From Palsa-661 sp035535015 (lineage in GTDB: Bacteria > Actinomycetota > Acidimicrobiia > Acidimicrobiales > UBA8190), in assembly GCA_035535015.1 (NCBI GenBank), contig DATLQU010000020.1, forward strand, positions 1-29,543: 29,543 nucleotides of DNA, written 5' to 3'. Shown here piece after piece: positions 1-7,281 of this stretch; the first letter of the stretch is position 1, and every line of letters starts with the position of its first letter. The notes below the pieces were generated by a model. The model was not told the DNA's origin. It saw only the letters and a program-made list of their open reading frames with translations, and searched no databases. The translations under genes were made by a program, and so were the position numbers.

Positions 1-116
1 ACCTGTCCACTGCGTCTTTCTGGTGCGGCCCCGTGCCTCTGAGTTGGACCGTCGGTCCAGGCAGTGCGCCCCGGTCTGCTCAGTGAGCCGGATTTGATCG
101 TCAACTTTGATCGGCA
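1..116. repeat. Cassette-end arm repeat, copy 1 (left side cut by window edge)
   Basis: This stretch matches the arms at about 997-1118 and 6143-6256, including the hairpin-like segment around GGACCGTCGGTCC (46-58) and the terminal block with two TTGATCG motifs (94-115). The tRNA-derived 45-bp core that precedes the other two copies would lie left of the window. It is interpreted as the end of an integrative cassette whose gene content starts immediately to the right. Confidence 0.75.
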
Positions 117-193
117 AGCAGCTCGAAGTATTTCGCCACCCGGACACCCTGGCACTTGGTAGGCTTATGGATAATACCAAGTATGGAGGACAG

Positions 194-439
194 GTGGCGA
201 GCAATCCCGCAGTTAGGCGATACGTCGTGTCTACGTCTGGGCAGATGTCCCTCCCGGCCGAGGTGCGGCACCGATGGGGCCTCGATCAAGGCGGGCCTGT
301 TGAGGTGGTGGACCTTGGATTCGGCGTTTTGACCGTGCCAGAGGGCCAGGGCGGGAAGCTCTTTCGCGACCTCGTGAGCCGAGACGATCAAGCCGCCTTC
401 GTTTCGTCTACCGACGATCCTGAACTCGCGACGACGTGA
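194..439 (+). CDS. AbrB/MazE-type antitoxin (VapB-like)
   Basis: This is a small protein of about 81 residues with a SpoVT/AbrB swapped-hairpin DNA-binding domain. The family signature is visible as STSGQMSLPAEVRHRWGL followed by a VEVVDLG strand. Such proteins bind and neutralise a toxin encoded just downstream and repress their own operon. The GTG start at 194 is preferred because GGAGG lies at 185-189; an in-frame ATG at 167 would add 9 residues outside the domain. The stop overlaps the next gene by 4 nt (GTGA), a typical translational coupling of toxin-antitoxin pairs. The pair is the only cargo of cassette A. The family call is firm; the antitoxin role is inferred from context. Confidence 0.72.
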   Translation: MASNPAVRRYVVSTSGQMSLPAEVRHRWGLDQGGPVEVVDLGFGVLTVPEGQGGKLFRDLVSRDDQAAFVSSTDDPELATT

Positions 440-867
440 GCGTCGTCGTCGTCGACGATCATCTTTTGGGCGACATCATCGGAGGCATGATCCCGCAGCG
501 GCTTTCTATTCTCCTGAGACGCAATGACGTCGCCACCACAAACCTCTACTACTTCAGACTCTGTCGGGCGGCACTCGCCGGCCGTGGGGGTGTTCTCACT
601 GGTTTGTGGCCATTGGAGAGACGGCAGCAAGCCATCCGATCGCTTACTGCCCTTCCTCCCGATATCGGGGTCGTGCCGATGCAAACACTTTCCTTTCGGA
701 TGGCAGAACTTGCACGCGACCATCACCTGTCGGCGCTGGGTGCGGAAGCGGTCGCCGCAGCTGAGGCCGCCGAAGGACGTCTGTGCGTTTGGGAAGGCGA
801 TGACGGGCCGAACATTCGCTCGTCTTGTGCAACACTCGGCGTCAGGTACAGCACAATCTCTCGTTAG
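436..867 (+). CDS. PIN-like toxin (VapC-like), 143 residues
   Basis: The start is a GTG overlapping the antitoxin stop by 4 nt. The N-terminus VVVVDDHLLG resembles the first strand and catalytic Asp of PIN-domain ribonucleases. The C-terminal half (LSALGAEAVAAAEAAEG, then a strand and GDDGPNIRSS) resembles the acidic helix and final Asp region. PIN toxins are Mg-dependent RNases that cut tRNA, rRNA or mRNA. The sequence is divergent, with a long middle segment, so the PIN call rests on the gene pairing plus the placement of acidic residues. It could be another toxin class. No membrane segment or signal peptide is seen. Confidence 0.55.
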   Translation: MSVVVVDDHLLGDIIGGMIPQRLSILLRRNDVATTNLYYFRLCRAALAGRGGVLTGLWPLERRQQAIRSLTALPPDIGVVPMQTLSFRMAELARDHHLSALGAEAVAAAEAAEGRLCVWEGDDGPNIRSSCATLGVRYSTISR

Positions 868-951
868 AAGTGATCTGAGTACCGAGCTTCAGCCAAGGAT
901 GACCGCTGGCATGCGACGAATCCCGGGTCATCGTGCCTTGACACCGAAATT

Positions 952-1118
952 TCGCGCCCCCGGCAGGACTCGAACCTGCGCCACCGGCTCCGGAGGGCAG
1001 TCCGAGTTGTCCCCTGCGTCTCTCTGGCGCGCCCCCGTGCCTCTGAGCTGGACCTTCGGTCCAGGCGGTGCGCTCGGGTCTGCTCAGTTAGCCCCAGTTG
1101 ATCGCCAACATTGATCGC
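952..1118. repeat. tRNA-derived attachment core plus cassette arm, copy 2
   Basis: Positions 952-996 are identical over 45 bp to 7723-7767, which is the 3' 42 nt of the intact tRNA-Arg plus 3 flanking bases. They read in the same orientation. Identity to the tRNA stops in the anticodon loop. From 997 to 1118 the sequence instead matches the arms at 1-116 and 6143-6256. The arm contains a perfect 7-bp inverted repeat, CTGGACC-TTC-GGTCCAG, near 1048-1064, and ends with GTTG...CAAC and two TTGATCG blocks. This is the structure expected for a recombination junction left by integration into a tRNA gene. Confidence 0.85.
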
Positions 1119-1312
1119 CCACACGGGCCAGCGGACGGGATCTTGGAGACCCGAAATTGCAGTTCAAGGAAGTGGTGCCCCGGCCGGAGCGGAGGCGGAC
1201 CTCCCGAGAATTCGTTCGGCGGACCGAGCGGCCACCACTGGCGTGAGCGTCGCCGCCTGACGGTGGGCCATGGCCGCTACCGTCGGAGGGCAATGAGAAG
1301 TCAGGCTCCGAC

Positions 1313-2665
1313 ATGAGTCCCCGAGTGCCTCGCTCGAAAGGCGGTGACCTCGACGCGCTGATCGCGACGGTCGACTCCGACGACCTCCGCGCCATCGTCG
1401 GCAAGGCGGCCGAGTCTCACGAGGAGGTGGCCAGCGCAGTCCGCTTGGCCGCCACCCGGCGGTCTGGAGATCTCCGTCAGCTTCGGGCCGAGATCGACCG
1501 GGGGCTGCGGGCCGGCCGGTTCCTGGGTTACTCCGAGAGCCGCGGTTGGGCGTACCAGGTGCAGCCGCTTGTTGAGGAGATCCGCGGCGTGGTCAGGTCG
1601 TCGCCATCTGCCGAGCTGGTGGTCCTCATCGAACGGGCGATCGGACGCGTGGTGAACGTGATCCTCCATGCAGACGATTCCGACGGTCTGATCGGCGATG
1701 TGGCCCGCCACCTGCTCGACCTGCACGCCGAGGCCTGCGACGCAGGCGTCGCTGATGCCATCAAGCTGGCTCGCTGGATGGTGAAGTTCGGCTTCGACGA
1801 CCAGGATTTCTTCGAGCCTGACCCAGTCCGTTACGCCAAGGCATTGGGCGAGATCGGACTGGCCGCCTTCCGCCGAGAGGTGCAGCAACGCCGGAAAGCC
1901 GGCGCCGACTCGTTCGCCCTCACATACGCTGAGGAGCGCCTCGCGGTGCTTGACGGTGACACGGAGACGATCGTCCGCCTGCTCGGCGGTGACCTGACGA
2001 CGCCGTACCAGTACATCCGGATCGCCACGGCCATGGAGGAACTTGGCCGCGACGACGACGTCCTGTCTTGGGCCAACCGCGGGATTGCCGGGACCAGCGG
2101 ATGGCAGGTCGCTCAGCTGTACGACCTGGCGGCTGGTGTGTACAGCCGCCGTGGCCACGACGGGGAGGTGCTGCGGTTGCGCAAGGAGCAGCACCGGCGG
2201 ATGGCCTCGTCTTCCACTTACGGCCTTCTCCGCAGCGCCGCCGAGGGCTGCGGCACCTGGGTCGATGAATGCCCGGACGCGAGATCGGTGCTGGCCGAGC
2301 GCGATCTCGGCGGGCTGGTGGACGTGCTCCTGGCGGACGGTGAACCGGACGAGGCCTGGCAGGTTGCCGTGGACAACCCGGAGTGGGAACCAGGCGAACA
2401 GCGGTCGATGCGCCTAGCGGAAGCCCGCGAGCCGTCCGTGCCCGGAGACGCGTTCAGGGTCTACTTGCGGCTTGCTGATCTCGAACTGCAGGAGGCTGGG
2501 CGGCCCGCGTACGCGAGGGCTGTCGCGATCCTGAGGAAGGCTGCCCGCGCCGCCAAGGCCGACGATCGCGAGGACGAGTTCGCCGACCATGTGGCGACCC
2601 TCCGCGACCGCCATCGGCGGCGTCCCACGTTCATCTCGCTCCTCGACAAGGCGCGGCTTGCCTGA
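1313..2665 (+). CDS. Helical-repeat protein related to the C-terminal part of SWIM zinc-finger proteins
   Basis: This 450-residue, almost wholly alpha-helical soluble protein has the layout of a family often found as the C-terminal region of bacterial SWIM zinc-finger proteins or in stand-alone DUF-type proteins. It starts with an acidic 'DLDALIATVDSDDLRAIV' opening. A conserved ADDSDGLIGD motif follows near residue 122. Then come a DPVRYAKALGEIGLAAFR helix pair, TPR-like helices, and a closing RRRPTFISLLDKARL. No CxC...CxH SWIM motif is present, so the nucleic-acid-binding part is missing or never existed here. The start is the ATG at 1313; no strong ribosome site is adjacent (GGAGGG is 23 nt away). 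The function is unknown. It is the first gene of cassette B and reads towards hipBA. Confidence 0.6.
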   Translation: MSPRVPRSKGGDLDALIATVDSDDLRAIVGKAAESHEEVASAVRLAATRRSGDLRQLRAEIDRGLRAGRFLGYSESRGWAYQVQPLVEEIRGVVRSSPSAELVVLIERAIGRVVNVILHADDSDGLIGDVARHLLDLHAEACDAGVADAIKLARWMVKFGFDDQDFFEPDPVRYAKALGEIGLAAFRREVQQRRKAGADSFALTYAEERLAVLDGDTETIVRLLGGDLTTPYQYIRIATAMEELGRDDDVLSWANRGIAGTSGWQVAQLYDLAAGVYSRRGHDGEVLRLRKEQHRRMASSSTYGLLRSAAEGCGTWVDECPDARSVLAERDLGGLVDVLLADGEPDEAWQVAVDNPEWEPGEQRSMRLAEAREPSVPGDAFRVYLRLADLELQEAGRPAYARAVAILRKAARAAKADDREDEFADHVATLRDRHRRRPTFISLLDKARLA

Positions 2666-2781
2666 GGTAGGGAAGGCTCACATTCGGTTGCTCAGCCTCC
2701 GAGTTTCCGGGGCACCCTCCTGTCAAGATCGCGGTCGCCCCGCACAGTGGCCGTTGGATTCGGCCCGGCAGGTGCTGGGTG

Positions 2782-2805
2782 TGATGTGAGAATTCCCGCA
2801 CATCA
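2782..2805. promoter_or_regulatory. Inverted repeat upstream of hipB, candidate operator
   Basis: TGATGTG (2782-2788) and CACATCA (2799-2805) form a perfect 7-bp inverted repeat with a 10-bp spacer. A second, looser dyad CCTCAT (2833-2838)...ATGTGAGG (2858-2865) overlaps the hipB -10 box and shares the TGTGAG word. HipB-type regulators bind spaced dyads upstream of their own operon, so these are likely autoregulatory operators. Confidence 0.5.
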
Positions 2806-2853
2806 TCCCTGGCTTGCTGAATGCGAGAAAAACCTCATATTTGGCAATTTCGG

Positions 2854-2859
2854 TATAAT
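2854..2859 (+). promoter_or_regulatory. hipB -10 box (TATAAT)
   Basis: A perfect TATAAT, preceded by GG, ends 8 nt before the hipB ATG. Transcription starting about 7 nt downstream would put the mRNA 5' end at or next to the start codon. No convincing -35 hexamer is seen at 16-18 bp upstream. Confidence 0.6.
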
Positions 2860-2867
2860 GTGAGGAA

Positions 2868-3113
2868 ATGATCACATCAGATCCGAACGAGAAGCCATTC
2901 CGTGTCTACACGGCCGCCTCGATCGGGCCTGCCATCAAGCATTACCGCAAGGAAGCGGGTCTTACCCAGGCTGAGCTGGCAGAACGGGTCGGCCTCACCC
3001 GGGAATATCTGTCGCGCCTGGAACAAAGCCACGAGTCCGAGCAGCTGCGACGGATTCTGGCCGTGCTTCGGGAGCTAGGCGTCCGAGCGACCCTGCAGAA
3101 GGCTGATTGGTAG
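2868..3113 (+). CDS. hipB: HipB-like antitoxin / XRE-family repressor
   Basis: This 81-residue protein has a Cro/CI-type helix-turn-helix covering about residues 20-72 (YRKEAGLTQAELAERVGL, then TREYLSRLEQ). It is a typical HipB antitoxin, which binds the operon operator and masks the HipA kinase. The stop TAG shares its last base with the GTG start of hipA. GAGG sits only 2 nt from the ATG, while the TATAAT box at 2854-2859 implies a leaderless message. The gene is intact although its partner hipA is disrupted, so it may now act as an orphan repressor. The HTH family is certain; the HipB label comes from the adjacent HipA. Confidence 0.85.
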   Translation: MITSDPNEKPFRVYTAASIGPAIKHYRKEAGLTQAELAERVGLTREYLSRLEQSHESEQLRRILAVLRELGVRATLQKADW

Positions 3114-4078
3114 TGGCCGACCAACTGGCCGTCTGGCTGTACGGGGACAAGGTCGCCATCGTCGAACAGTCGCGAGGCCGTCCCCGTCTTTCCTACACGC
3201 GGGAAGCCATCGACAAGTACCCATTGGGCCTGCCACTGCTTTCGCTGACACTTCCTGTGACACCCCAGCCCTACGCACCGGGAGTCGTTGCTCCGTTCCT
3301 CGACGGACTACTCCCTGAGGGGGACGCACGCCGCGCGATAGCGGATGACATCAATGTCAAAGCGAGTGACACGTACGGCCTCATTCGAGCGCTAGGTCGT
3401 GACTGCGCCGGGGCACTCGTCGTCCAACCTGCGGACGAGGCGCCGCCGACACCTCCGACCACGCTCACCGCCGAACCGCTGAGCGACGAGAAGATCGCCG
3501 ACCTCGTTGCCAGGCTCCGAAGTGCGCCGTTGGGTGTCGGAGGCCGGGTACGGCTTTCTCTGGCGGGTGTCCAGGAGAAGCTGCTGCTGACACGGTTACC
3601 AGACGGTAGCTGGGGCAGTCCGGTTGACGGGACTCCCTCCACTCACATCCTCAAGCCTGCAATCGCCCGGTATCCAAACACCGTTCAGAACGAAGCATTC
3701 GGCATGCGGGTAGCGAAACACCTTGGGCTTCCCGTTGCCAGCATCGAGACGACAACTATCGACGGCCGAGATCTCGTAGTTGTCGAACGATACGATCGGA
3801 TTGTTCATAGTGACGGCTCGGTCGATCGGATCCACCAAGAAGACTTTTGCCAGGCCACGAGTACTCCTCCAACCAAGAAGTACCAGGAGGACGGTGGGCC
3901 TCCGCTAAGACAGATTGCCAAGATCGTCCGCGAGAACAGTACATCTGATTCGGCTGAAGCTCTCCTTCGCGCACTCACTCTCAATGTTCTGATCGGTAAT
4001 GGTGATGCCCACGCCAAGAACTTCTCCTTGCTGCATTATCCGTCAGGTACCCTCGCGCTTTCACCACTTTATGATTTG
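3113..4078 (+). pseudogene. hipA: HipA-like Ser/Thr kinase toxin, N-terminal 322 codons (disrupted by IS)
   Basis: HipA toxins phosphorylate glutamyl-tRNA synthetase or other tRNA synthetases and arrest growth. Visible motifs are the N-terminal 'HipA_N1'-type domain with PFLDGLLPEG, the LAGVQEKLLL segment (about residue 150), STHILKPA with the ATP-site Lys (about 178), catalytic GNGDAHAKNFSLL (about 295-307), and the Mg-binding SPLYDL at the break. The GTG start at 3113 overlaps the hipB stop by 1 nt. Codon 322 (TTG, 4076-4078) is the last before an ISL3 element; reading through adds IS-encoded residues to a stop at 4118-4120. The C-terminal 90 residues continue at 5645-5917. The truncated product lacks the final helical part and is probably inactive or unstable. 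Confidence 0.9.
4071..4078. repeat. Target-site duplication of the ISL3 element, left copy
   Basis: ATGATTTG lies immediately left of the IS end and recurs at 5637-5644 immediately right of it. An 8-bp duplication is the usual length for the ISL3 family. Confidence 0.9.
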
Positions 4079-4081
4079 GGG

Positions 4082-5329
4082 TCATCCGGCAACTGCGTGG
4101 GTACCTGGGTAAAGCTGTAGCCCGCCGCAGTGGAAGAAGATGGCCGTCTTGAAGTGCTCCTTGTTGCGGAAGCCGTAGGCCATCTTCTTGATCGTTTGGA
4201 TCTTGGAGTTGAGACCTTCTGCGGCGGCATTGGTGATGCGAGCGGCGGAGAAGTAGTTGAGCACGCCATAGAGATGCCGCTTGATCATGTAAGCGACGTC
4301 GACGACCGCCTTCAAGCGCGAGTGTGTCGCCCAGAAGAACCATTGCTTGTAGAACTGCAACGCCCAACCGGGTCGGTGATAGCTCCACAGAGCCGACAGC
4401 GACTCCTTGATGGCCCAGGCGCGGGCGGTCCGCAGGTTGAGTGTCTTGAGATCTCGGAACCTGCTTTTGTGCTTGTCGGGCAGGTTCTTCTCGGCGTAGA
4501 GCCAGAGGTACTTGGACCCGGTCAGGGTGTCGATCCCCTCGGCCCGCAGCTCGCGGTGCTCGCCCTTGCGCACGGTGTCGACGGCCTCGCCCATGTGTTT
4601 CATGATGTGGAATCGGTCGAAGACGATCTTGTTCTCTGCATTGTTCAGGTGTTCCTTGACCGAGTTGATGTAGGGCTCCCACATGTCCATGGCTACCGCG
4701 GTGATGGTGTCGCGTTGGGCGGGGCTGAAGGCATCGAAGTAGCCGTCGAGACTGGCCTGTTTGCGGTCGTCGGCGATGTACTCGACGGTGCCGCCGGCGA
4801 TGTCATAGACCAAGGTGAGGTAGGAGTGACCCTTGCGGGCCGCTTTCTCGTCCACCCCGATCAGGGCTGGGACTCGGTGCTTTTTGGCCGCCTTTCCCCG
4901 GGCGACGGCCCGCTCCATGATCCCCCAACACTCGTCCCAGGTCATCTTCAAGATGTTGGCGGCGCCGGAGATGTCGGTCTCTTTCAGCACGTCGATGGCG
5001 AAGCGCTCGAAGGCCGTGGTGAAGCGGCTGCGGGGCTCGGCCCAGGGGAGCCGCACCTGGCGGACCCCGTCGGTCGGGCACTTCACCCGAGGCGGTCGGG
5101 CGTGGAGCCAGGTGGGGAATCCTCCGGTGTCGAGGTGGCGCCAGGCTCGCTTCTCGGAGTGGTCGAACACTGGCAGCTCGGCCTCGCACGCGGGGCAGGC
5201 CCACAGCCGGCCCTCGTGGTGCGAGACGGTGATGTCGACGCGTTTGTTCTCGACCGAAAGGTCGACGTCCTCGACGAACCAGGGATCGGTGAGCCCGAGG
5301 ACCTGGGCGTAGAACTCGATGTCGCGCAC
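4082..5329 (-). CDS. ISL3-family transposase, 415 residues
   Basis: This DDE transposase moves the surrounding IS by cut-and-paste. The N-terminal zinc finger shows CPACEAELPVFDH (about residues 45-57) and a second Cys in RVKCPTDG. A helix-turn-helix region follows. The DDE domain shows IGVDEKAARKG (first Asp), VFDRFHIMKHM (second Asp), and ITNAAAEGLNSKIQTIKK with the final Glu. The C-terminus FFHCGGLQLYPGTHAVAG is the usual family ending. Length matches the family (about 400-440). The start is GTG at 5329, preceded on the minus strand by AGGAGGG with 6-nt spacing. There is no frameshift or internal stop, so the gene looks functional. Confidence 0.95.
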   Translation of the reverse strand: MRDIEFYAQVLGLTDPWFVEDVDLSVENKRVDITVSHHEGRLWACPACEAELPVFDHSEKRAWRHLDTGGFPTWLHARPPRVKCPTDGVRQVRLPWAEPRSRFTTAFERFAIDVLKETDISGAANILKMTWDECWGIMERAVARGKAAKKHRVPALIGVDEKAARKGHSYLTLVYDIAGGTVEYIADDRKQASLDGYFDAFSPAQRDTITAVAMDMWEPYINSVKEHLNNAENKIVFDRFHIMKHMGEAVDTVRKGEHRELRAEGIDTLTGSKYLWLYAEKNLPDKHKSRFRDLKTLNLRTARAWAIKESLSALWSYHRPGWALQFYKQWFFWATHSRLKAVVDVAYMIKRHLYGVLNYFSAARITNAAAEGLNSKIQTIKKMAYGFRNKEHFKTAIFFHCGGLQLYPGTHAVAG

Positions 5330-5636
5330 GGCTGCCCTCCTGGAACCAGGCTCGGGGGGTCTATCCCCCGAAGCGACACCCCAAGTGTCGCTTCCTTCTC
5401 AGCCTCTCCGCCACGGCCGAAGCCCGATGTCAGGGGACGGGCGAAGCCCGAGCGAGAACCGCAGCGTCAGCGGAGGCTCGCAGCGACCCTTGACGTCGGC
5501 GCGAGGTTGTGGCCACAGCGTGGTGCCCTGCACCGTTCGTCGTCGCGCCACGGGGCCATGAAATGTCCAGTTAACGGACTTCGCCTACTTCGAACATAAG
5601 TTCGACGAAATCACCCACGGAGAACCCGGAAGGACC
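5330..5636. other. Non-coding upstream end of the ISL3 element with paired hairpins
   Basis: There is no gene in this stretch. It holds two adjacent perfect inverted repeats: TCGGGGG (5352-5358)/CCCCCGA (5365-5371), and AAGCGACAC (5371-5379)/GTGTCGCTT (5385-5393). A third, TCGAAC-ATAA-GTTCGA (5590-5605), lies near the right IS end. CGAAGCCCGA occurs twice. Such hairpins upstream of a transposase commonly limit read-through transcription into the gene; that role is inferred here. Confidence 0.6.
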
Positions 5637-5644
5637 ATGATTTG
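5637..5644. repeat. Target-site duplication of the ISL3 element, right copy
   Basis: ATGATTTG is identical to 4071-4078 and directly follows the right end of the IS. Confidence 0.9.
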
Positions 5645-5917
5645 ATGTCGACGCTCTTTTATGGCGATGATCGACTGGCTATGTACGTTGACAACGTGCA
5701 CAGGACCGACCGTGTCACCGCCGACCGGATCGTCAACGAAGCCGCGAGTTGGGGCCTGTCGAAGAGCCGAGCAGCAGAAGTCGTCGCAGACATTCTTGAA
5801 CGTTCACCGGCGGCGATTGCCGCCGCTCAAGGCGAGACGGACGGTCTGCCGGCGGAGATTCCTGTACTTGTTGGCGCTCAGCTCGCACGGCTACGAAGAA
5901 CATTTGACTCTGCTTGA
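5645..5917 (+). pseudogene. hipA: HipA C-terminal fragment (90 codons) separated by the IS
   Basis: Joining 4078 to 5645, that is, deleting the IS plus one duplication, gives an uninterrupted 412-codon reading frame. SPLYDL runs directly into MSTLFYGDDRLAMYVD, the pattern expected after the HipA Mg-binding loop ('YDLLST...LAM'). The rest (EAASWGLSKSRAAEVVADIL) is the usual C-terminal helical bundle. A length of 412 is normal for HipA. The fragment has no promoter or ribosome site of its own and is unlikely to make a working product. Confidence 0.9.
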
Positions 5918-6097
5918 ACGGCTTAACCTGGGTAGTAACGGGCACCGTCTGCACGATGACAAACGGTCGAGGACAATCGAGCCGTGTTCCATAGGCCTCG
6001 TGAACCGAAGCCCACGACGACCGCTGAACGCCACAAATCTCCACGGTCACGACGCCCATGGAGGGAGCCCTCCGAATGCATGCCCCCGGAAAATTCT

Positions 6098-6256
6098 TCG
6101 CGCCCCCGGCAGGACTCGAACCTGCGCCACCGGCTCCGGAGGGCAGTCCGTGCGTCATTCTGGTGCGTCCCCGTGCCTTTGAGCTGGTCTTTCGGTCCAG
6201 GCAGTGCGGCCCCGTCCGCCCAGTGGCCCCGAGTTGATCGTCAACTTTGATCGGCA
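6098..6256. repeat. tRNA-derived attachment core plus cassette arm, copy 3
   Basis: Positions 6098-6142 are identical over 45 bp to the 3' half of the intact tRNA-Arg (7723-7767) and to 952-996. Positions 6143-6256 match the arms at 1-116 and 997-1118. The terminal block reads GTTGATCGTCAAC, a GTTGA/TCAAC dyad, followed by TTTGATCGGC. The hairpin region is less perfect here (GGTCTTTCGGTCC). This is a recombination-site-like junction between cassettes B and C. Confidence 0.85.
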
Positions 6257-6450
6257 GAATTGACTGGTGTCTTGGCGACGGGACATCCGCCTTGAAGTAC
6301 TCGATACACACGGCGGCCGAAGGTGTCCCGTATGACGGACTCAAAATGGTCGATCCCCTAGCCTCATTCCCGGCAAAGGGCGTAAAGACCGCTAACAACT
6401 CGTCGGAGAATCAGGCCATTGTCGTCGATCAGGGGATCTACCTAGAGAGG

Positions 6451-7281
6451 TCAGCGGGGCCGGTCACCCTTGACAGTGATGCGGCGCATATGGCGGCGGT
6501 GACCTCGATAGTCGAAGAGCGCGTAGTGCTGGACGCTGCGGTTGTCCCACATCGCCACCGACCCCGGTGCCCATCGGAAGCGGCACGTGAACGGCTCTCG
6601 CACCGCATGGTTGAATAGAAACCCCAGCAGTGCCATCGACTCGTCCAGTCGCATCCCCTCGATGCCGACGGTGAACGCAGGGTTGACGTAGAGCGCCTTC
6701 TTGCCGGTCTCGGGATGTGTGCGGACAAGCGGGTGACACACGACCCGATCGGCGTGCGTTGTCGACTTCGTCTTCATGGACTTCGACAGCGTCGAGTACC
6801 CGCCTTCGGCGTACTGGGGGCCGGCTGAGTGCTTCGCCGTGAGGCCATCGAGCAGGTCCTTCATGGTGTCCGACAGTGCCTCATAGGCAGCGTGTTGGTT
6901 CGCGAACAGTGTGTCGCCGCCGAATGGGGGCACTTCGATTGCGTAGAGGAGTGAGGCCAGGTCGGGTTCGTCGAGGAACGTCACGTCGCTGTGCCATCCG
7001 CCGCCGAAGTTAAGCCGATCGTCGGGCTCGGTGATGACCTCGATGACCTCGGGATGCGATTCCATACCTTCGACAAAAGGGTGGGTGTCCAGCTCGCCGA
7101 AATAACGACCAACCCGCATCTGGGCCTCTGGGCTGAGGTCTTGGTCAGAGAAGAACAAGACGTGGTGTGCCAGGAACGCCTTTCTGATGTCGGCCACCGT
7201 GCTCTCGTCAAGCCGCTGGGACAAGTCCACCCCTCGCACCACAGCGCCGACGGTGCCCGAGACAGGCTCGACAATGATCAT
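6451..7281 (-). CDS. TauD/TfdA-family Fe(II)/2-oxoglutarate dioxygenase
   Basis: This 276-residue enzyme uses Fe(II), O2 and 2-oxoglutarate to hydroxylate a small organic substrate. Family members attack taurine, alkyl sulfonates or sulfates, or phenoxyacetates. Metal ligands are visible as the HxD motif H97-x-D99 in GGGWHSDVTF and the distal His near 252 in WDNRSVQHYALFDY. The 2-oxoglutarate-binding Arg lies in MRRITVKG near the C-terminus. The N-terminus GAVVRGVDLSQRLDE and FFSDQDLSPEAQ are typical. Length matches the family (270-300). It has no partner transporter or regulator nearby, so the substrate cannot be assigned. It is the sole cargo of cassette C and reads away from the tRNA. The ATG at 7281 fits the family start. 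Confidence 0.88.
   Translation of the reverse strand: MIIVEPVSGTVGAVVRGVDLSQRLDESTVADIRKAFLAHHVLFFSDQDLSPEAQMRVGRYFGELDTHPFVEGMESHPEVIEVITEPDDRLNFGGGWHSDVTFLDEPDLASLLYAIEVPPFGGDTLFANQHAAYEALSDTMKDLLDGLTAKHSAGPQYAEGGYSTLSKSMKTKSTTHADRVVCHPLVRTHPETGKKALYVNPAFTVGIEGMRLDESMALLGFLFNHAVREPFTCRFRWAPGSVAMWDNRSVQHYALFDYRGHRRHMRRITVKGDRPR

Larger units (their letters stand above)
1..951. mobile_element. Putative tRNA-Arg-targeted cassette A (toxin-antitoxin)
   Basis: The segment lies between arm copy 1 and the tRNA-derived core at 952. It carries only an AbrB-like/PIN-like gene pair and has visibly lower GC than the chromosome right of 7.8 kb. It has no integrase. The boundaries are inferred from the repeats; the true left boundary is outside the window. 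Status as a unit that moved on its own is an inference. Confidence 0.5.
4079..5636 (-). mobile_element. Complete ISL3-family insertion sequence (1558 bp) inside hipA
   Basis: The ends are imperfect inverted repeats of about 23-24 bp. The left end begins GGGTCATCCGG and has GTGGGT about 20 bp in. The right end, read on the minus strand, begins GGTCCTTCCGG and also has GTGGGT at the same depth. The element is flanked by the 8-bp direct repeat ATGATTTG. One transposase gene fills it on the minus strand, and its stop codon lies inside the left inverted repeat. An intact transposase and an exact target duplication suggest a recent insertion. Its GC content looks higher than that of the surrounding cassette. 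Confidence 0.92.
997..6097. mobile_element. Putative tRNA-Arg-targeted cassette B
   Basis: The segment lies between the cores at 952-996 and 6098-6142. It holds the arm repeat, a 450-residue helical-repeat protein gene and a hipBA operon invaded by an ISL3-family element. Removing the IS and one target duplication leaves about 3.5 kb. No recombinase other than the IS transposase is present, so excision or integration would need an enzyme supplied from elsewhere. The boundaries are seen in sequence; mobility is inferred. Confidence 0.5.

Noticed and set aside
952..996. A second tRNA-Arg gene
   Set aside because: Only the 3' half is present. The anticodon stem and acceptor stem cannot pair with the following arm, so this and 6098-6142 are tRNA fragments at junctions, not genes.
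4130..5599. A 489-codon plus-strand frame opposite the ISL3 transposase
   Set aside because: The minus-strand frame has the full transposase domain set and a good ribosome site; the plus-strand frame is featureless and crosses into non-coding IS end sequence.
6247..6618. A plus-strand open frame between the cassette arm and the dioxygenase gene
   Set aside because: Its second half overlaps the dioxygenase C-terminus, and there is no ribosome site or recognisable motif.
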